64,000 nucleotides of DNA. It comes from Arthrobacter sp. ERGS1:01. Lineage in GTDB: Bacteria; Actinomycetota; Actinomycetes; Actinomycetales; Micrococcaceae. Positions 8,538 through 17,017 of the stretch are shown one piece after another. Both the position numbers and the translations under genes were made by a program. Where the stretch lies: assembly GCF_001281315.1 (NCBI RefSeq), contig NZ_CP012479.1:3410001-3474000 (forward strand). Reading direction: 5' to 3'. The notes beneath the pieces were generated by a model. The model did not search any database, was not told the origin of the DNA, and was given only the letters and a program-made list of their open reading frames with translations. Numbering within the stretch: the first letter of the stretch is position 1; the number at the start of each line of letters is the position of its first letter.

Positions 8538-9641
8538 ATGGCACATCCCACCTCAAAGCGTTCCGTGTCGCCGCTTGGCCGTCGCGGCTTGTTGGCGGGC
8601 GCCGGCGTCGCGGGGCTGGGAGCCCTGGCCGGCGTCGCCCTCTCCCCTGCGGCCCACGCCGCAGACACCAACCTGACATTGCCGGTTCTTGGCCCGGACG
8701 ACGACTGGGCGGCAACGCTTGCCCGCACGCCCCAGGTCCAGCTCGTTGCCGGCGCCGCCTATACCTTGGCGGCTCCTGTGGATCTGCCCAACAACACGCT
8801 GATCGAGGGCAACGGCGCCATCATCACCGTGGCCCAGGAGTCCATGGGCGCGTTCACCGCCACGTCAAAGGTGGGCATCACCATCCGGGGCCTCACCCTG
8901 CAGGGCCGCACCGACGACACCTTGAATGCGGCGGCAAATTTTGCCCACACGGCCATCAAGCTGGTTCGCTGCACGAGCTTCCGGATCACCGACTGCGATT
9001 TCAACTACTGGCTGGGTGCCGGGATCGCGGTCACCGGGTCGACCTCCGACGACTACTTTTCCTACCGCGGGCACGTGCAGGGGAACAACTTTGTCCGCTG
9101 CTACTTTGGCGTGTCCTTCGCCGACCGGGCCGAGTACTCACTGCTGGCCAACAACGTGTTCAACACCAACCGCCTGGCCATCTGGAACAGCTCCGGCAAC
9201 CTGACCACTACGGGAAACGTGGTGGTGAACTGCTACGGCGCCTACTATTCGTACGCGAAGACCAGCCCCTTTGGCGCGCAGACCTCGGACAATTGGAACC
9301 ACGGCGCCGTCACCGGCAACACGTTCAACCACAGCAACGGCAGCGGCGGGGCCCGCTGGACCTCCAACGCGGCCTTCCCGATCGGCGGCGTGTCCACCGA
9401 TCCCGGATCCGGCGTGGTGGTCGACGGCCTGCTGCCCCCCACCTTTACGGGCAACACGCTCTGGTACACGAACATCAAGGCCAACAACCACGTTGCAAAC
9501 CAGTGGCTGCTCACCGGCTGCGCGTTGTCCAACCTGTCCATCAGCGCCACGGGGACCAATCCGATCAAGATCCTCGGCTCCCAATCCAACGGCGCAGCCA
9601 ACGCCCCGACGCTCAGCGGAAACGTCCAGAACGTGTTCTAG
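8538..9641 (+). CDS. Tat-exported right-handed beta-helix protein
   Basis: A 367-residue exported protein. An AGGAG seven bases before the ATG supports the start. The N-terminus has a twin-arginine motif (LGRRGLLAG), a hydrophobic run and a cleavage-like AAHAAD, so export by Tat in folded form is likely. The rest has the rhythm of a parallel beta-helix: repeated GNxxV/NNxF turns such as IEGNGAII, VQGNNF, LLANNVF, TTGNVVV and VTGNTF. That fold is common to pectate lyases, carbohydrate epimerases and other polysaccharide-active proteins; no catalytic set can be named. It is divergent from the LPNTG surface gene and followed 69 bases on by rarD. Confidence 0.72.
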   Translation: MAHPTSKRSVSPLGRRGLLAGAGVAGLGALAGVALSPAAHAADTNLTLPVLGPDDDWAATLARTPQVQLVAGAAYTLAAPVDLPNNTLIEGNGAIITVAQESMGAFTATSKVGITIRGLTLQGRTDDTLNAAANFAHTAIKLVRCTSFRITDCDFNYWLGAGIAVTGSTSDDYFSYRGHVQGNNFVRCYFGVSFADRAEYSLLANNVFNTNRLAIWNSSGNLTTTGNVVVNCYGAYYSYAKTSPFGAQTSDNWNHGAVTGNTFNHSNGSGGARWTSNAAFPIGGVSTDPGSGVVVDGLLPPTFTGNTLWYTNIKANNHVANQWLLTGCALSNLSISATGTNPIKILGSQSNGAANAPTLSGNVQNVF

Positions 9642-9710
9642 GCGCCAAACCCGGCCAATCCTTGCGCTGTGGATATGGAATATTACCCACGGGCATGCTG
9701 TTATGAGGCT

Positions 9711-10688
9711 GTGTCAACTAGTAAAACCACCCCAGTGTCCACTCCCCCAACAACAGCGAAGGCGGGCCGGCCGGCCCGCACGGAAACCGCCACCGGAATG
9801 ATCTTCGGCTTTGGCGCCTATGGGTTGTGGGGGCTCCTGCCGCTGTACTTCATCTGGCTCATGCCGGCCAACAGCATCGAGATCGTGGCCAACCGGGTGG
9901 TCTGGTCGGTAATCTTCTGCGCCGTCCTCATCACGGCCACGCGCTCCTGGGGAAAATTCAGCGCCGCAGTGAAGAATCCGCGCGTGCTCTGGCCGCTGGC
10001 CATTGCCGGCGTCCTCATCGTCATCAACTGGCTCACCTATGTCTTCGCAGTGACCACGGGAAACGCCATTGAAGGGTCCCTGGGCTACTTCATCAACCCG
10101 CTTGTGTCCGTGCTGCTCGGCGTCATCGTGCTCAAGGAAAAGCTGCGGCCCCTGCAGTGGCTGGCCGTCGGCGTCGGCGTGGCCGCCGTCGTCGTCCTGA
10201 CCGTCAGTTATGGAAAGCTGCCCTGGATTGCGCTGGTCCTGGCGTTCAGCTTCGGCTTCTACGGCTTCGTCAAGAACCGGGTGGGCGGAAAGGTGGACGC
10301 CCTCACCAGCCTGAGCGTGGAAACCGCCGTGCTGGCACCGTTCGCCGTGGTGACCATGGTGGTGTTGACCCTGGTGGGGCAGGCGACGTTGACTGGCCTG
10401 GGCGCCGGCCACTTCTGGTTGATGGCCGCCTCCGGCGTCATTACGGCCGTGCCGCTGCTGCTGTTTGGCGCATCCGCCCGGCGCCTGCCCATGACGACGA
10501 TCGGCCTGCTCCAGTACGTGGCGCCGCTGCTGCAGTTCGTGGTGGCCGTGACCCTGCTGAACGAGCACATGGGCCTCGACCGGTGGATTGGTTTTGGCAT
10601 AGTGTGGCTTGCGTTGGTGATCTTGACGGTCGATACGCTGCGGAATTACCGGCACACGGCGAGGCTGCGGAAGGCCGCAACCGCCTAG
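9711..10688 (+). CDS. rarD: RarD-type EamA/DMT membrane transporter
   Basis: Ten-helix membrane transporter of the drug/metabolite superfamily, RarD branch. Recognisable from GAYGLWGLLPLYF in helix 1, ANRVVWS, NWLTYVFAV and GYFINPLVSVLLG, and the repeat half with LLLFGASARRLPM and GLLQYVAPLLQF. The start is uncertain: a GTG at 9711 has a GAGG only two bases upstream, an ATG at 9669 in frame would add 14 residues, and an ATG at the first helix is also possible. Substrate unknown; the name comes from E. coli and its proposed role there in chloramphenicol sensitivity. The next gene begins 25 bases after the stop on the same strand, so co-transcription is possible. Confidence 0.85.
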   Translation: MSTSKTTPVSTPPTTAKAGRPARTETATGMIFGFGAYGLWGLLPLYFIWLMPANSIEIVANRVVWSVIFCAVLITATRSWGKFSAAVKNPRVLWPLAIAGVLIVINWLTYVFAVTTGNAIEGSLGYFINPLVSVLLGVIVLKEKLRPLQWLAVGVGVAAVVVLTVSYGKLPWIALVLAFSFGFYGFVKNRVGGKVDALTSLSVETAVLAPFAVVTMVVLTLVGQATLTGLGAGHFWLMAASGVITAVPLLLFGASARRLPMTTIGLLQYVAPLLQFVVAVTLLNEHMGLDRWIGFGIVWLALVILTVDTLRNYRHTARLRKAATA

Positions 10689-10713
10689 CTTCACCCCCAC
10701 CTCGAGGAAGGGC

Positions 10714-12102
10714 ATGCACATGGCTGTTGAGGAATTTGATCTTTTGGTGGTTGGCGGAGGCAAGGCCGGCAAATCCCTGGCCATGGATCTGGCGGCGGCC
10801 GGGCAGCGCGTGGCCATGGTGGAGCGGGGCATGATCGGGGGCACCTGCATCAACGTCGCCTGCATCCCCACCAAGACCCTCGTCAACAGTGCCCGGCTGC
10901 TGTCGGTGACGCGCCGCGCCGCCGAATTTGGGATCACCATGTCAGGTTCGCCTGCCATTGACATTGACCTGCTGCGCGCCCGCAAGGAGGAGGTAGTGGG
11001 CACCATGGTCGCCGGGCAGCGGAAGTCGTTCCTGGCCTCCGGCATGGACCTGGTGATCGGCGAGGCCCGCTTCACCGCCCCGCGCACCGTTGAAGTGACC
11101 GACGACGCCGGTGCCCGCCGCACGCTGCGCGGCACCAATGTGGTGGTCAACACCGGCATGGTTCCGTTCGTGCCGGACCTGCCGGGGTTGCGCGATTCCG
11201 CGCCGCTGACGAGCACCTCCATTTTGGCGCTTGAATCACTGCCGGAGAGCATCCTCATCCTGGGTGGCGGCTACATTGGCTGCGAATTTGCCTCCATGCT
11301 TTCCATCATGGGCGTGCGGGTCACGGTGGTGCAGCGCAGGGGCGTCCTGCTGCCAAATGAAGACGTTGACGTATCCGAATCGGTGGCCAACGCCCTCACG
11401 GCCGACGGCGTGAATGTCCGCACGGGCGTCTCGGCGACTGCGGTATCCCGCACCGATTCCGGGGTCACCATGGAACTGTCCGACGGCACGTCAGTAACCG
11501 CCGCTGAGATCCTCGTTGCGGTGGGGCGCACCCCGGTAACGGACGGGCTGGGCCTGGATGCTGCGGGCGTCGAGCTCACCGATTCCGGGCTGGTGCGCGT
11601 GGACGAATACTTGCGCGCCACGGCGGACAACGTCTGGGCCGCGGGCGACGTAGCGGGCACTCCGCAGTTCACTCACGCCTCCTGGAACGACTACAGGATC
11701 CTCAAGACCAACCTGGCCGGCGGCTCGTGGAGCACCAAGGACCGGCTCATCCCCTACTGCGTGTTCACCACGCCGGAGCTGGGACGGGTGGGGCTGAGCG
11801 AAACCGAGGCCCTGCACGCGGGCTACAACATCCGGGTCGCCGCCATGCCCGTCTCCGCCATCCCCCGAGCACGCACGGTGGGCCAGCTGGACGGCCGCTG
11901 GAAGGCCGTGGTGGACCGCGATACCGACATGATCCTCGGTGTCGCGCTCCACGGCCATGAGTCCAGCGAGGTCATCGCCGTTGTCCAGATGGCCATCCTG
12001 GGCAAGCTTCCCTACCAGCAGCTGCGCGACGCCGTGATCGCCCACCCCACCATGGCCGAGGGCCTGCAACTCCTGTTCAGCGACGCCTTCCTGGCGGCCT
12101 AG
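10714..12102 (+). CDS. Class I pyridine nucleotide-disulfide oxidoreductase (dihydrolipoamide dehydrogenase / mercuric reductase-like)
   Basis: A 462-residue FAD enzyme. The FAD motif VVGGGKAGKSLA is followed by the redox-active disulfide GGTCINVACIPTKT (Cys45 and Cys50), a central NAD(P) motif ILGGGYIGCEFASML, the second FAD contact VWAAGDVAGTPQFTH, and a C-terminal IAHPTMAE that keeps the His-Glu pair of active dimers. It reduces a disulfide or similar acceptor with NAD(P)H. It is not beside 2-oxoacid dehydrogenase genes and lacks the N- and C-terminal cysteines of MerA, so lipoamide dehydrogenase of the main complexes and mercuric reductase are both unproven. GAGG six bases before the ATG at 10714 supports the start; an ATG two codons later is also usable. 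Confidence 0.85.
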   Translation: MHMAVEEFDLLVVGGGKAGKSLAMDLAAAGQRVAMVERGMIGGTCINVACIPTKTLVNSARLLSVTRRAAEFGITMSGSPAIDIDLLRARKEEVVGTMVAGQRKSFLASGMDLVIGEARFTAPRTVEVTDDAGARRTLRGTNVVVNTGMVPFVPDLPGLRDSAPLTSTSILALESLPESILILGGGYIGCEFASMLSIMGVRVTVVQRRGVLLPNEDVDVSESVANALTADGVNVRTGVSATAVSRTDSGVTMELSDGTSVTAAEILVAVGRTPVTDGLGLDAAGVELTDSGLVRVDEYLRATADNVWAAGDVAGTPQFTHASWNDYRILKTNLAGGSWSTKDRLIPYCVFTTPELGRVGLSETEALHAGYNIRVAAMPVSAIPRARTVGQLDGRWKAVVDRDTDMILGVALHGHESSEVIAVVQMAILGKLPYQQLRDAVIAHPTMAEGLQLLFSDAFLAA

Positions 12103-12151
12103 CCGGCGAGGGAATTCCGGCTCGGCCGCCGGTGTAGGCAGGGTCCCTCGA

Positions 12152-12973
12152 CTAGATCCCCTGCGCCTGGAAGTCGCGCGGAACCACCACCATGGGCACC
12201 GGAAGTGCGCGGAGGATCTTGTTGGCCGTGGAGCCGAGGAAGATCTTGCGGTTCTCGGCCAGGCGGCTGGAACCAACCACCACGAGCTCGCCGGATTTCC
12301 AGCCGATCCCGTCGACGGCTTCCTCAATGTTGCGTCCGTGGGCCAGGGTCACCGTGACAGTGTCCTCGGGAAGCCTTGCTGCGGCGTCGGCAAGCACCGT
12401 GTTGACGTGCTGCCGGGCGGGGCTGAGGGCGTTGTCCAGGTCAAAGTCCTCCTGCTCCAGCTGGTCGATCTCCACCACGGAAACCAGGCGCAGCGGCACG
12501 TTGCGCCGCCCGGCCGCCGTGACGCCGACGTCGAGCACTGCCTGCCAGCCCTCGCGCATGCCGACCATGACCGTGAGCCGGGTCAGTTTGTCCCGCCGGT
12601 TGTAGCCGCGGGGCGCCAGCGCCACCGGCACCTGGGACGCGTGCAGCAGCCCGTTGGCCACCGAACCGACGGTGAACCGTTTGAACAGGCCGTTGCTGGC
12701 GGCGCCGACCACGATCAGCGCGGCGTCGTCCTCCGCTGCCGCCTCGATCAGGCCGTGAGCAAAGGACTCGGCCCTGCGCGTGGAGAACGTGGCCGTAACA
12801 TCGTCGGGCACCATGGACAGGGCCTGCTTTTGGGTTTCGGGCACCTCCACCATGCTGCCGCGGATCACGTTGACCAGGTGGAGTTCGGCGCCCTGCGTCC
12901 TTGCAATGACCCCGGCAAGGGCAACGGCATCTTCGCCACGGTCGTCAGGCCGGTAACCAACTACATATTTCAT
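12152..12973 (-). CDS. Tandem-domain universal stress protein
   Basis: Cytoplasmic protein of 273 residues made of two Usp domains (about 1-145 and 150-273). The first starts KYVVGYRPDDRGEDAV and includes IVVGAASNGLFKRFTVGSVA; the second ends with VVGSSRLAENRKIFLGST and PVPMVVVP. Both halves keep the G-x2-G-x9-G(S/T) pattern of ATP-binding Usp proteins. Actinobacterial tandem Usps often answer to hypoxia or stationary phase; the target here is unknown. The gene converges with the oxidoreductase gene to its left and stands as a single unit. Confidence 0.88.
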   Translation of the reverse strand: MKYVVGYRPDDRGEDAVALAGVIARTQGAELHLVNVIRGSMVEVPETQKQALSMVPDDVTATFSTRRAESFAHGLIEAAAEDDAALIVVGAASNGLFKRFTVGSVANGLLHASQVPVALAPRGYNRRDKLTRLTVMVGMREGWQAVLDVGVTAAGRRNVPLRLVSVVEIDQLEQEDFDLDNALSPARQHVNTVLADAAARLPEDTVTVTLAHGRNIEEAVDGIGWKSGELVVVGSSRLAENRKIFLGSTANKILRALPVPMVVVPRDFQAQGI

Positions 12974-13096
12974 GCAATCAACCCTTCGGTGGGCCCGGCG
13001 GGCGGACGGTACCGGCGCGCCGAGGCGTTCGTAGCACTGACTGTACAGCCGCCGGGCCGCGCCGAACAGGGCACGGGCGGCGCCGGTTTGCGGGGG

Positions 13097-14128
13097 TCAG
13101 GGTTCGACGACGTCTGCCGCCTGCCAGCCGTCGTCCTCAGCATCGGCTGCCGGCGCCACCGCGGGCAGGATCACCGCCCAGGCCACGGCGATCACGCCCA
13201 CCAGCAGCAGCGACGGCATGAGGATGCCCGCCTGGTTCGACCATGAACTCATCAAGGTCGTGCCGCCGTTGGCCAATTCAACCGTCTGTGAAGCAGTCGA
13301 CAACGGGAAGATGTAGGGCAGCATCATTGAAAACACGCCACCCGCCAAGCAGGCTGCGCCGAACCAGGCCGCCCGGGCCCGCCCCGACCGCAGCGTCGCC
13401 CGCCGTTCAGGGCCGCCCGATTGCCAGCGGCGAGGTACCACCAGCAGGACCGCCAGGATCAGGAGCCCCAGCGTCAGGAGCGAAACGCCACTCGGCCCAA
13501 TCGCGTACGGCCATGGAATGTCCGGTGTGACCGTCTCATCGCCCGGCGAACCGAACTGGAGTGCTTCAGGGAAAAGGAAGTTCGCGAACAAGGCCACATA
13601 TCCGGCGGCGGAAACCAGGACACCCAGCACCCCTAACGCCAGCCTGCAGGCCAGTTCGGCCTTCGCCGAACGCCGCGAGGCCAGAAAGAGCAGCGCCCCG
13701 ACAATGCCGAGGCCGCCCGCCAGGAACGCCGGTGCCGCCATGAAGATCACGCGCCCCCAGGGATCCATGGTGAGGCCGTGGTAGTCCGCGGGATTGGACG
13801 TCTTGGCGGCAGGCAGCCAGTACTGGGCCGTGATGCAAAAAACTGCAACCGCCAGCATGAGGACAGCGGCGGCGACGGCCGGAACCCACCGCCGCGGCGA
13901 CCACGCGGGCTCCGGCAAAGCCGCAGGCAGGTCCGTCGGCGCAGACAAGGACGCGGGCACCGGCGCGTCATCGCGCGGGGCGGGGTCGATGCGATCCGTG
14001 ATTACGGAGCCGGCGTCATCCGACACGTCGACGCCGGCATGTGGCGAGGGCTCAGGGCTCCGCAACCCGCTGTCTCCGCCGGCCTGGAATATTTCCGGAT
14101 ATCTGTCATCAAAGCGTGCGTTTCCCAT
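13097..14128 (-). CDS. Multi-pass membrane protein with FDxRYPxIFQxGGD N-terminus, paralog A
   Basis: A 343-residue protein of unknown function. The cytoplasmic N-terminus begins MGNARFDDRYPEIFQAGGD and continues with ~75 Pro/Ala/Asp-rich residues, then about six hydrophobic segments (starting near WVPAVAAAVLMLAVAVF) and a short acidic tail. The neighbour upstream on the same strand (14204-15424) has the same N-terminal motif, the same layout and similar segments, so the two arose by tandem duplication. The start ATG has a GGGGGAG run just before it. No enzymatic motif is visible. Confidence 0.68.
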   Translation of the reverse strand: MGNARFDDRYPEIFQAGGDSGLRSPEPSPHAGVDVSDDAGSVITDRIDPAPRDDAPVPASLSAPTDLPAALPEPAWSPRRWVPAVAAAVLMLAVAVFCITAQYWLPAAKTSNPADYHGLTMDPWGRVIFMAAPAFLAGGLGIVGALLFLASRRSAKAELACRLALGVLGVLVSAAGYVALFANFLFPEALQFGSPGDETVTPDIPWPYAIGPSGVSLLTLGLLILAVLLVVPRRWQSGGPERRATLRSGRARAAWFGAACLAGGVFSMMLPYIFPLSTASQTVELANGGTTLMSSWSNQAGILMPSLLLVGVIAVAWAVILPAVAPAADAEDDGWQAADVVEP

Positions 14129-14203
14129 GACTCCCCCACTGCGGCTGGGCGGAACCGGTTCAACGGCACCGCGCTCCTGTCGATAGTGGGATCAGCCTAC
14201 CCA

Positions 14204-15424
14204 CTAGGCGGCCGGTTCTGCTTCCAATTCGTCATTGGGATCCTCGGCATAGACCCGCCGGGATGTTGCCTGGATCAGCACGCCCCAGAGGAAGATCCCG
14301 GCGCCAACGAGCGCAACGGAGCTGCCGGAGCCGGAAACGATGGTTGGCCATGGGATGGTTGAAAAGGTCATGTCCCCCATGGTTTGGGTGGTGCTCGACA
14401 TGGACCGCGGGAACAGTTGGGGTGCAAACAACGCAACCACCGCACCGACAAGGAGCATGCCACCTGCCAGCAACGCTGCCGGGCCGGACGCAACAGCACC
14501 CGCGCGGCTGGCTCCCGGGCGCACAATGGCCACTACGGCCAGCACGGATAAGCCAAACACCGTCAACGGTTGCATTGCTGAGTACATCAGCATCATCAAC
14601 GATGAACTGGAGTACCCGCCGGATTCCGCCTCAAAGTACATGTACTTTGCAAAAAGGTTGGGGGAAAACATAGCCAGGACTGCCCCGACAGTCGCGATCA
14701 CGCCCACCACCGCCGCCCCGGCCCACAGCCAGCGGGCTCTCGCCGTGTAATGGCGGGAACCCACGATGAACATCGCCGCGACCATGCCGAGGCCGGCAAT
14801 GACCAGCGAAGGAGCCACCGAGGTCAAAAATGTTACCCAAGTGACCATCCTCATCCCGTCGGATCCATCGCCGGCAACACTTCGGGATGAAGGAATCAGC
14901 ACCGCCGCGAACAGGCAAAATACGCCGGCCGCGATGGCCAGCAGACCCGCGCCCATGCCGACGACCCACGACCGCGTACTCCAGTGAATCCGCCGCGCCC
15001 CGGGCAGGATCTCATCGGGCTGCGCCTGCGTGCCTGTTTCCCCCGGGAGCCCGGCTGCGGGGTGCGACGCGGTTCCCTCCCCCGCATCAACGGCATCGGA
15101 TGTGGCCGGAGAGACGTGGGCGGCTTGAACCGCGGGGGCGGGCTGCCCGGCCGGCGGAAGCGGAGCCTGCTCCGGGACAAACCGCTCATGTGCCGGCGCC
15201 ACGCGGACCGCGCGGGACACCGGGACCGGAGGTGCGCTCACTGTCGGCGCCACCAAGGGCCGCGCCGGCGCTTGTATCAGCGGGGCCGGCTCATTGGTTG
15301 TCTGCGGCGTGGTGGCCGGCGGCGCGAAGATGGGCGCCGCGGCAGTGTGCGCCGTGCGGGGCAGCTCGTCGCCGCCGGGCTGAAAGATGGCCGGGTACCG
15401 CTCGTCAAACTCCACGTGTTCCAT
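14204..15424 (-). CDS. Multi-pass membrane protein with FDxRYPxIFQxGGD N-terminus, paralog B
   Basis: A 406-residue protein of unknown function. The ATG at 15424 (MEHVEFDERYPAIFQPGGDE) is preferred because it aligns exactly with the start of paralog A; an earlier in-frame start would add 27 residues. A long proline- and alanine-rich linker follows (residues ~20-165), then about six membrane segments including WVVGMGAGLLAIAAGVF and a polar tail ending EDPNDELEAEPAA. It is separated from paralog A by 75 bases, so the pair may be one transcript. The shared motif suggests a common cytoplasmic partner. Confidence 0.66.
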   Translation of the reverse strand: MEHVEFDERYPAIFQPGGDELPRTAHTAAAPIFAPPATTPQTTNEPAPLIQAPARPLVAPTVSAPPVPVSRAVRVAPAHERFVPEQAPLPPAGQPAPAVQAAHVSPATSDAVDAGEGTASHPAAGLPGETGTQAQPDEILPGARRIHWSTRSWVVGMGAGLLAIAAGVFCLFAAVLIPSSRSVAGDGSDGMRMVTWVTFLTSVAPSLVIAGLGMVAAMFIVGSRHYTARARWLWAGAAVVGVIATVGAVLAMFSPNLFAKYMYFEAESGGYSSSSLMMLMYSAMQPLTVFGLSVLAVVAIVRPGASRAGAVASGPAALLAGGMLLVGAVVALFAPQLFPRSMSSTTQTMGDMTFSTIPWPTIVSGSGSSVALVGAGIFLWGVLIQATSRRVYAEDPNDELEAEPAA

Positions 15425-15520
15425 GCAACCCCCAAGATGCGTGTGCCGTGCCCGGACAATGTCCGGCACGGAAGATGTTCGCCCCAGCCTATCCACGCCG
15501 GGCACCTACCCACGAAACAA

Positions 15521-15568
15521 ACGACGGCGGCACCCCGGGGAAAAGTTCCCTCGGGGTGCCGCCGTCGT
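15521..15568 (-). terminator. Hairpin terminator after gabT
   Basis: Perfect 17-base arms (15521-15537 and 15552-15568) around a 14-base loop, 38 bases downstream of the gabT stop on the minus strand and followed by TTTGTTTCG. Confidence 0.75.
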
Positions 15569-15606
15569 TCAGTGCCTTACGTTCCGTCTACGCGGGGCTT
15601 TCCAAA

Positions 15607-16971
15607 CTAGTTGGAGGCTGCGCGTACGGCGTCGGACAATACGTCCAGGCCGTCGTTGAGCAGTTCGTCGCCGATGACCAACGGCGGGAGCAGGCGGATG
15701 ACGTTGCCGTAGGTGCCGCAGGTGAGGATCACGACGCCGGCCTGCAGGCAGGCGCCGGCGATGGCCTTGGCGGCCTCCGCGTTCGCTTCCTTGGTTGTGT
15801 GGGCGGTGCCCGGCTTGACCAGTTCGATTGCCATCATGGCGCCGCGGCCGCGGATCTCGCCGATGATGCCGTTCTCGCCAAGTTCCTCAACGAGCGCCGT
15901 GAAGCGGTCGGTGACGATCTTTTCAATGTTCTGGGCGCGGCCGTTGAGGTCGTGCTCCTTCATGGTCTTGATGGCGGCCAGGGCGGCGGCGCAGGCCACC
16001 GGGTTTCCGCCGTAGGTGCCGCCAAGGCCGCCGGGGTGCACGGCGTCCATGAGCTCGGCGCGGCCCGTGATGGCGGAGAGCGGCAAACCGCCGCCGATGC
16101 CCTTGGCCATCGTGATGATGTCCGGGACAACGCCCTCGTGCTGGGAGGCAAACCATTCGCCCGTGCGGCAGAAGCCGGACTGGACTTCGTCGGCAATGAA
16201 GACGACGCCGTTTTCCTTGGCCCAGGCGGCCAGGGCGGGCAGGAAGCCGTCGGCGGGGACGATGAAGCCGCCCTCGCCCTGGATCGGTTCGATCACGATG
16301 GCGGCCACGGAGTCGGCGCCAATCTGCTTTTCGATCATGGTGATGGCGCGGCGGGCCGCTTCCTCACCCTTGATGTCGGCTTCCTCGCGGTACGGGTAGC
16401 TCATGGGCACGCGGTAGATCTCCGGTGCGAACGGGCCAAAGTTGGTCTTGTACGGCATGGCCTTGGCGGTCAGTGCCATGGTCAGGTTGGTGCGGCCGTG
16501 GTAGGCGTGGTCGAAGGCGACGATCGCGTCGCGACCGGTGGCCAGGCGGGCCACCTTGACGGCGTTTTCCACGGCTTCGGCGCCGGAGTTGAACAGCACG
16601 GTGCGCTTCTCATGCGTGCCGGGGGTGAGGGTGTTCAGTTCCTCGGCAACGGCAACGTAGCTCTCGTACGGGGTGACCATGAAACAGGTGTGCGTGAAGT
16701 GGCCAACCTGTTCCTGCACGGCCTCGACGACGTTCGCATCGGAGGCGCCCACACTGGTCACGGCAATGCCCGAACCGAGGTCGATGAAGGAGTTGCCGTC
16801 CACATCGGTAATGATGCCGCCGTCGGCGTCGGCAACGTATACGGGCACGCTGGAGGCGACACCGCCGGCAACAACTGCCTTGCGGCGGGCGTCGAGCGCT
16901 GCGGACTTCGGGCCGGGGAACGCGCCGGTGAGGTGCCGTTTTTGTTCGAGCCGGTAGGTGATTTCAGACAT
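15607..16971 (-). CDS. gabT: 4-aminobutyrate aminotransferase
   Basis: PLP enzyme moving the amino group of GABA to 2-oxoglutarate, giving succinate semialdehyde. It has 454 residues from an ATG at 16971, which has AAGG seven bases upstream. Class III aminotransferase signatures are intact: the PLP-contacting FIADEVQSGFCRTGEW, the Schiff-base lysine in ITMAKGIGGGLPLSA, FNSGAEAVENAVKVAR and HGRTNLTMALT. The gene lies 46 bases downstream of the aldehyde dehydrogenase gene on the same strand and has a terminator behind it, so the two form an operon. The PucR regulator across the divergent promoter is the likely controller. Confidence 0.94.
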   Translation of the reverse strand: MSEITYRLEQKRHLTGAFPGPKSAALDARRKAVVAGGVASSVPVYVADADGGIITDVDGNSFIDLGSGIAVTSVGASDANVVEAVQEQVGHFTHTCFMVTPYESYVAVAEELNTLTPGTHEKRTVLFNSGAEAVENAVKVARLATGRDAIVAFDHAYHGRTNLTMALTAKAMPYKTNFGPFAPEIYRVPMSYPYREEADIKGEEAARRAITMIEKQIGADSVAAIVIEPIQGEGGFIVPADGFLPALAAWAKENGVVFIADEVQSGFCRTGEWFASQHEGVVPDIITMAKGIGGGLPLSAITGRAELMDAVHPGGLGGTYGGNPVACAAALAAIKTMKEHDLNGRAQNIEKIVTDRFTALVEELGENGIIGEIRGRGAMMAIELVKPGTAHTTKEANAEAAKAIAGACLQAGVVILTCGTYGNVIRLLPPLVIGDELLNDGLDVLSDAVRAASN

Positions 16972-17017
16972 GGGGTGACCTTTCAAAATGGGGTGTCAAA
17001 GTGTGGGCGGGGGCGCT

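Noticed and set aside
10714-12102. Mercuric reductase
   Set aside because: No N-terminal metal-binding cysteines, no C-terminal vicinal cysteines and no mer genes nearby; only the general class I disulfide oxidoreductase call is kept.
12103-12127. Terminator with AGCCGG/CCGGCT arms after the oxidoreductase gene
   Set aside because: Arms are only six bases and there is no T-run; support is too weak for a feature.
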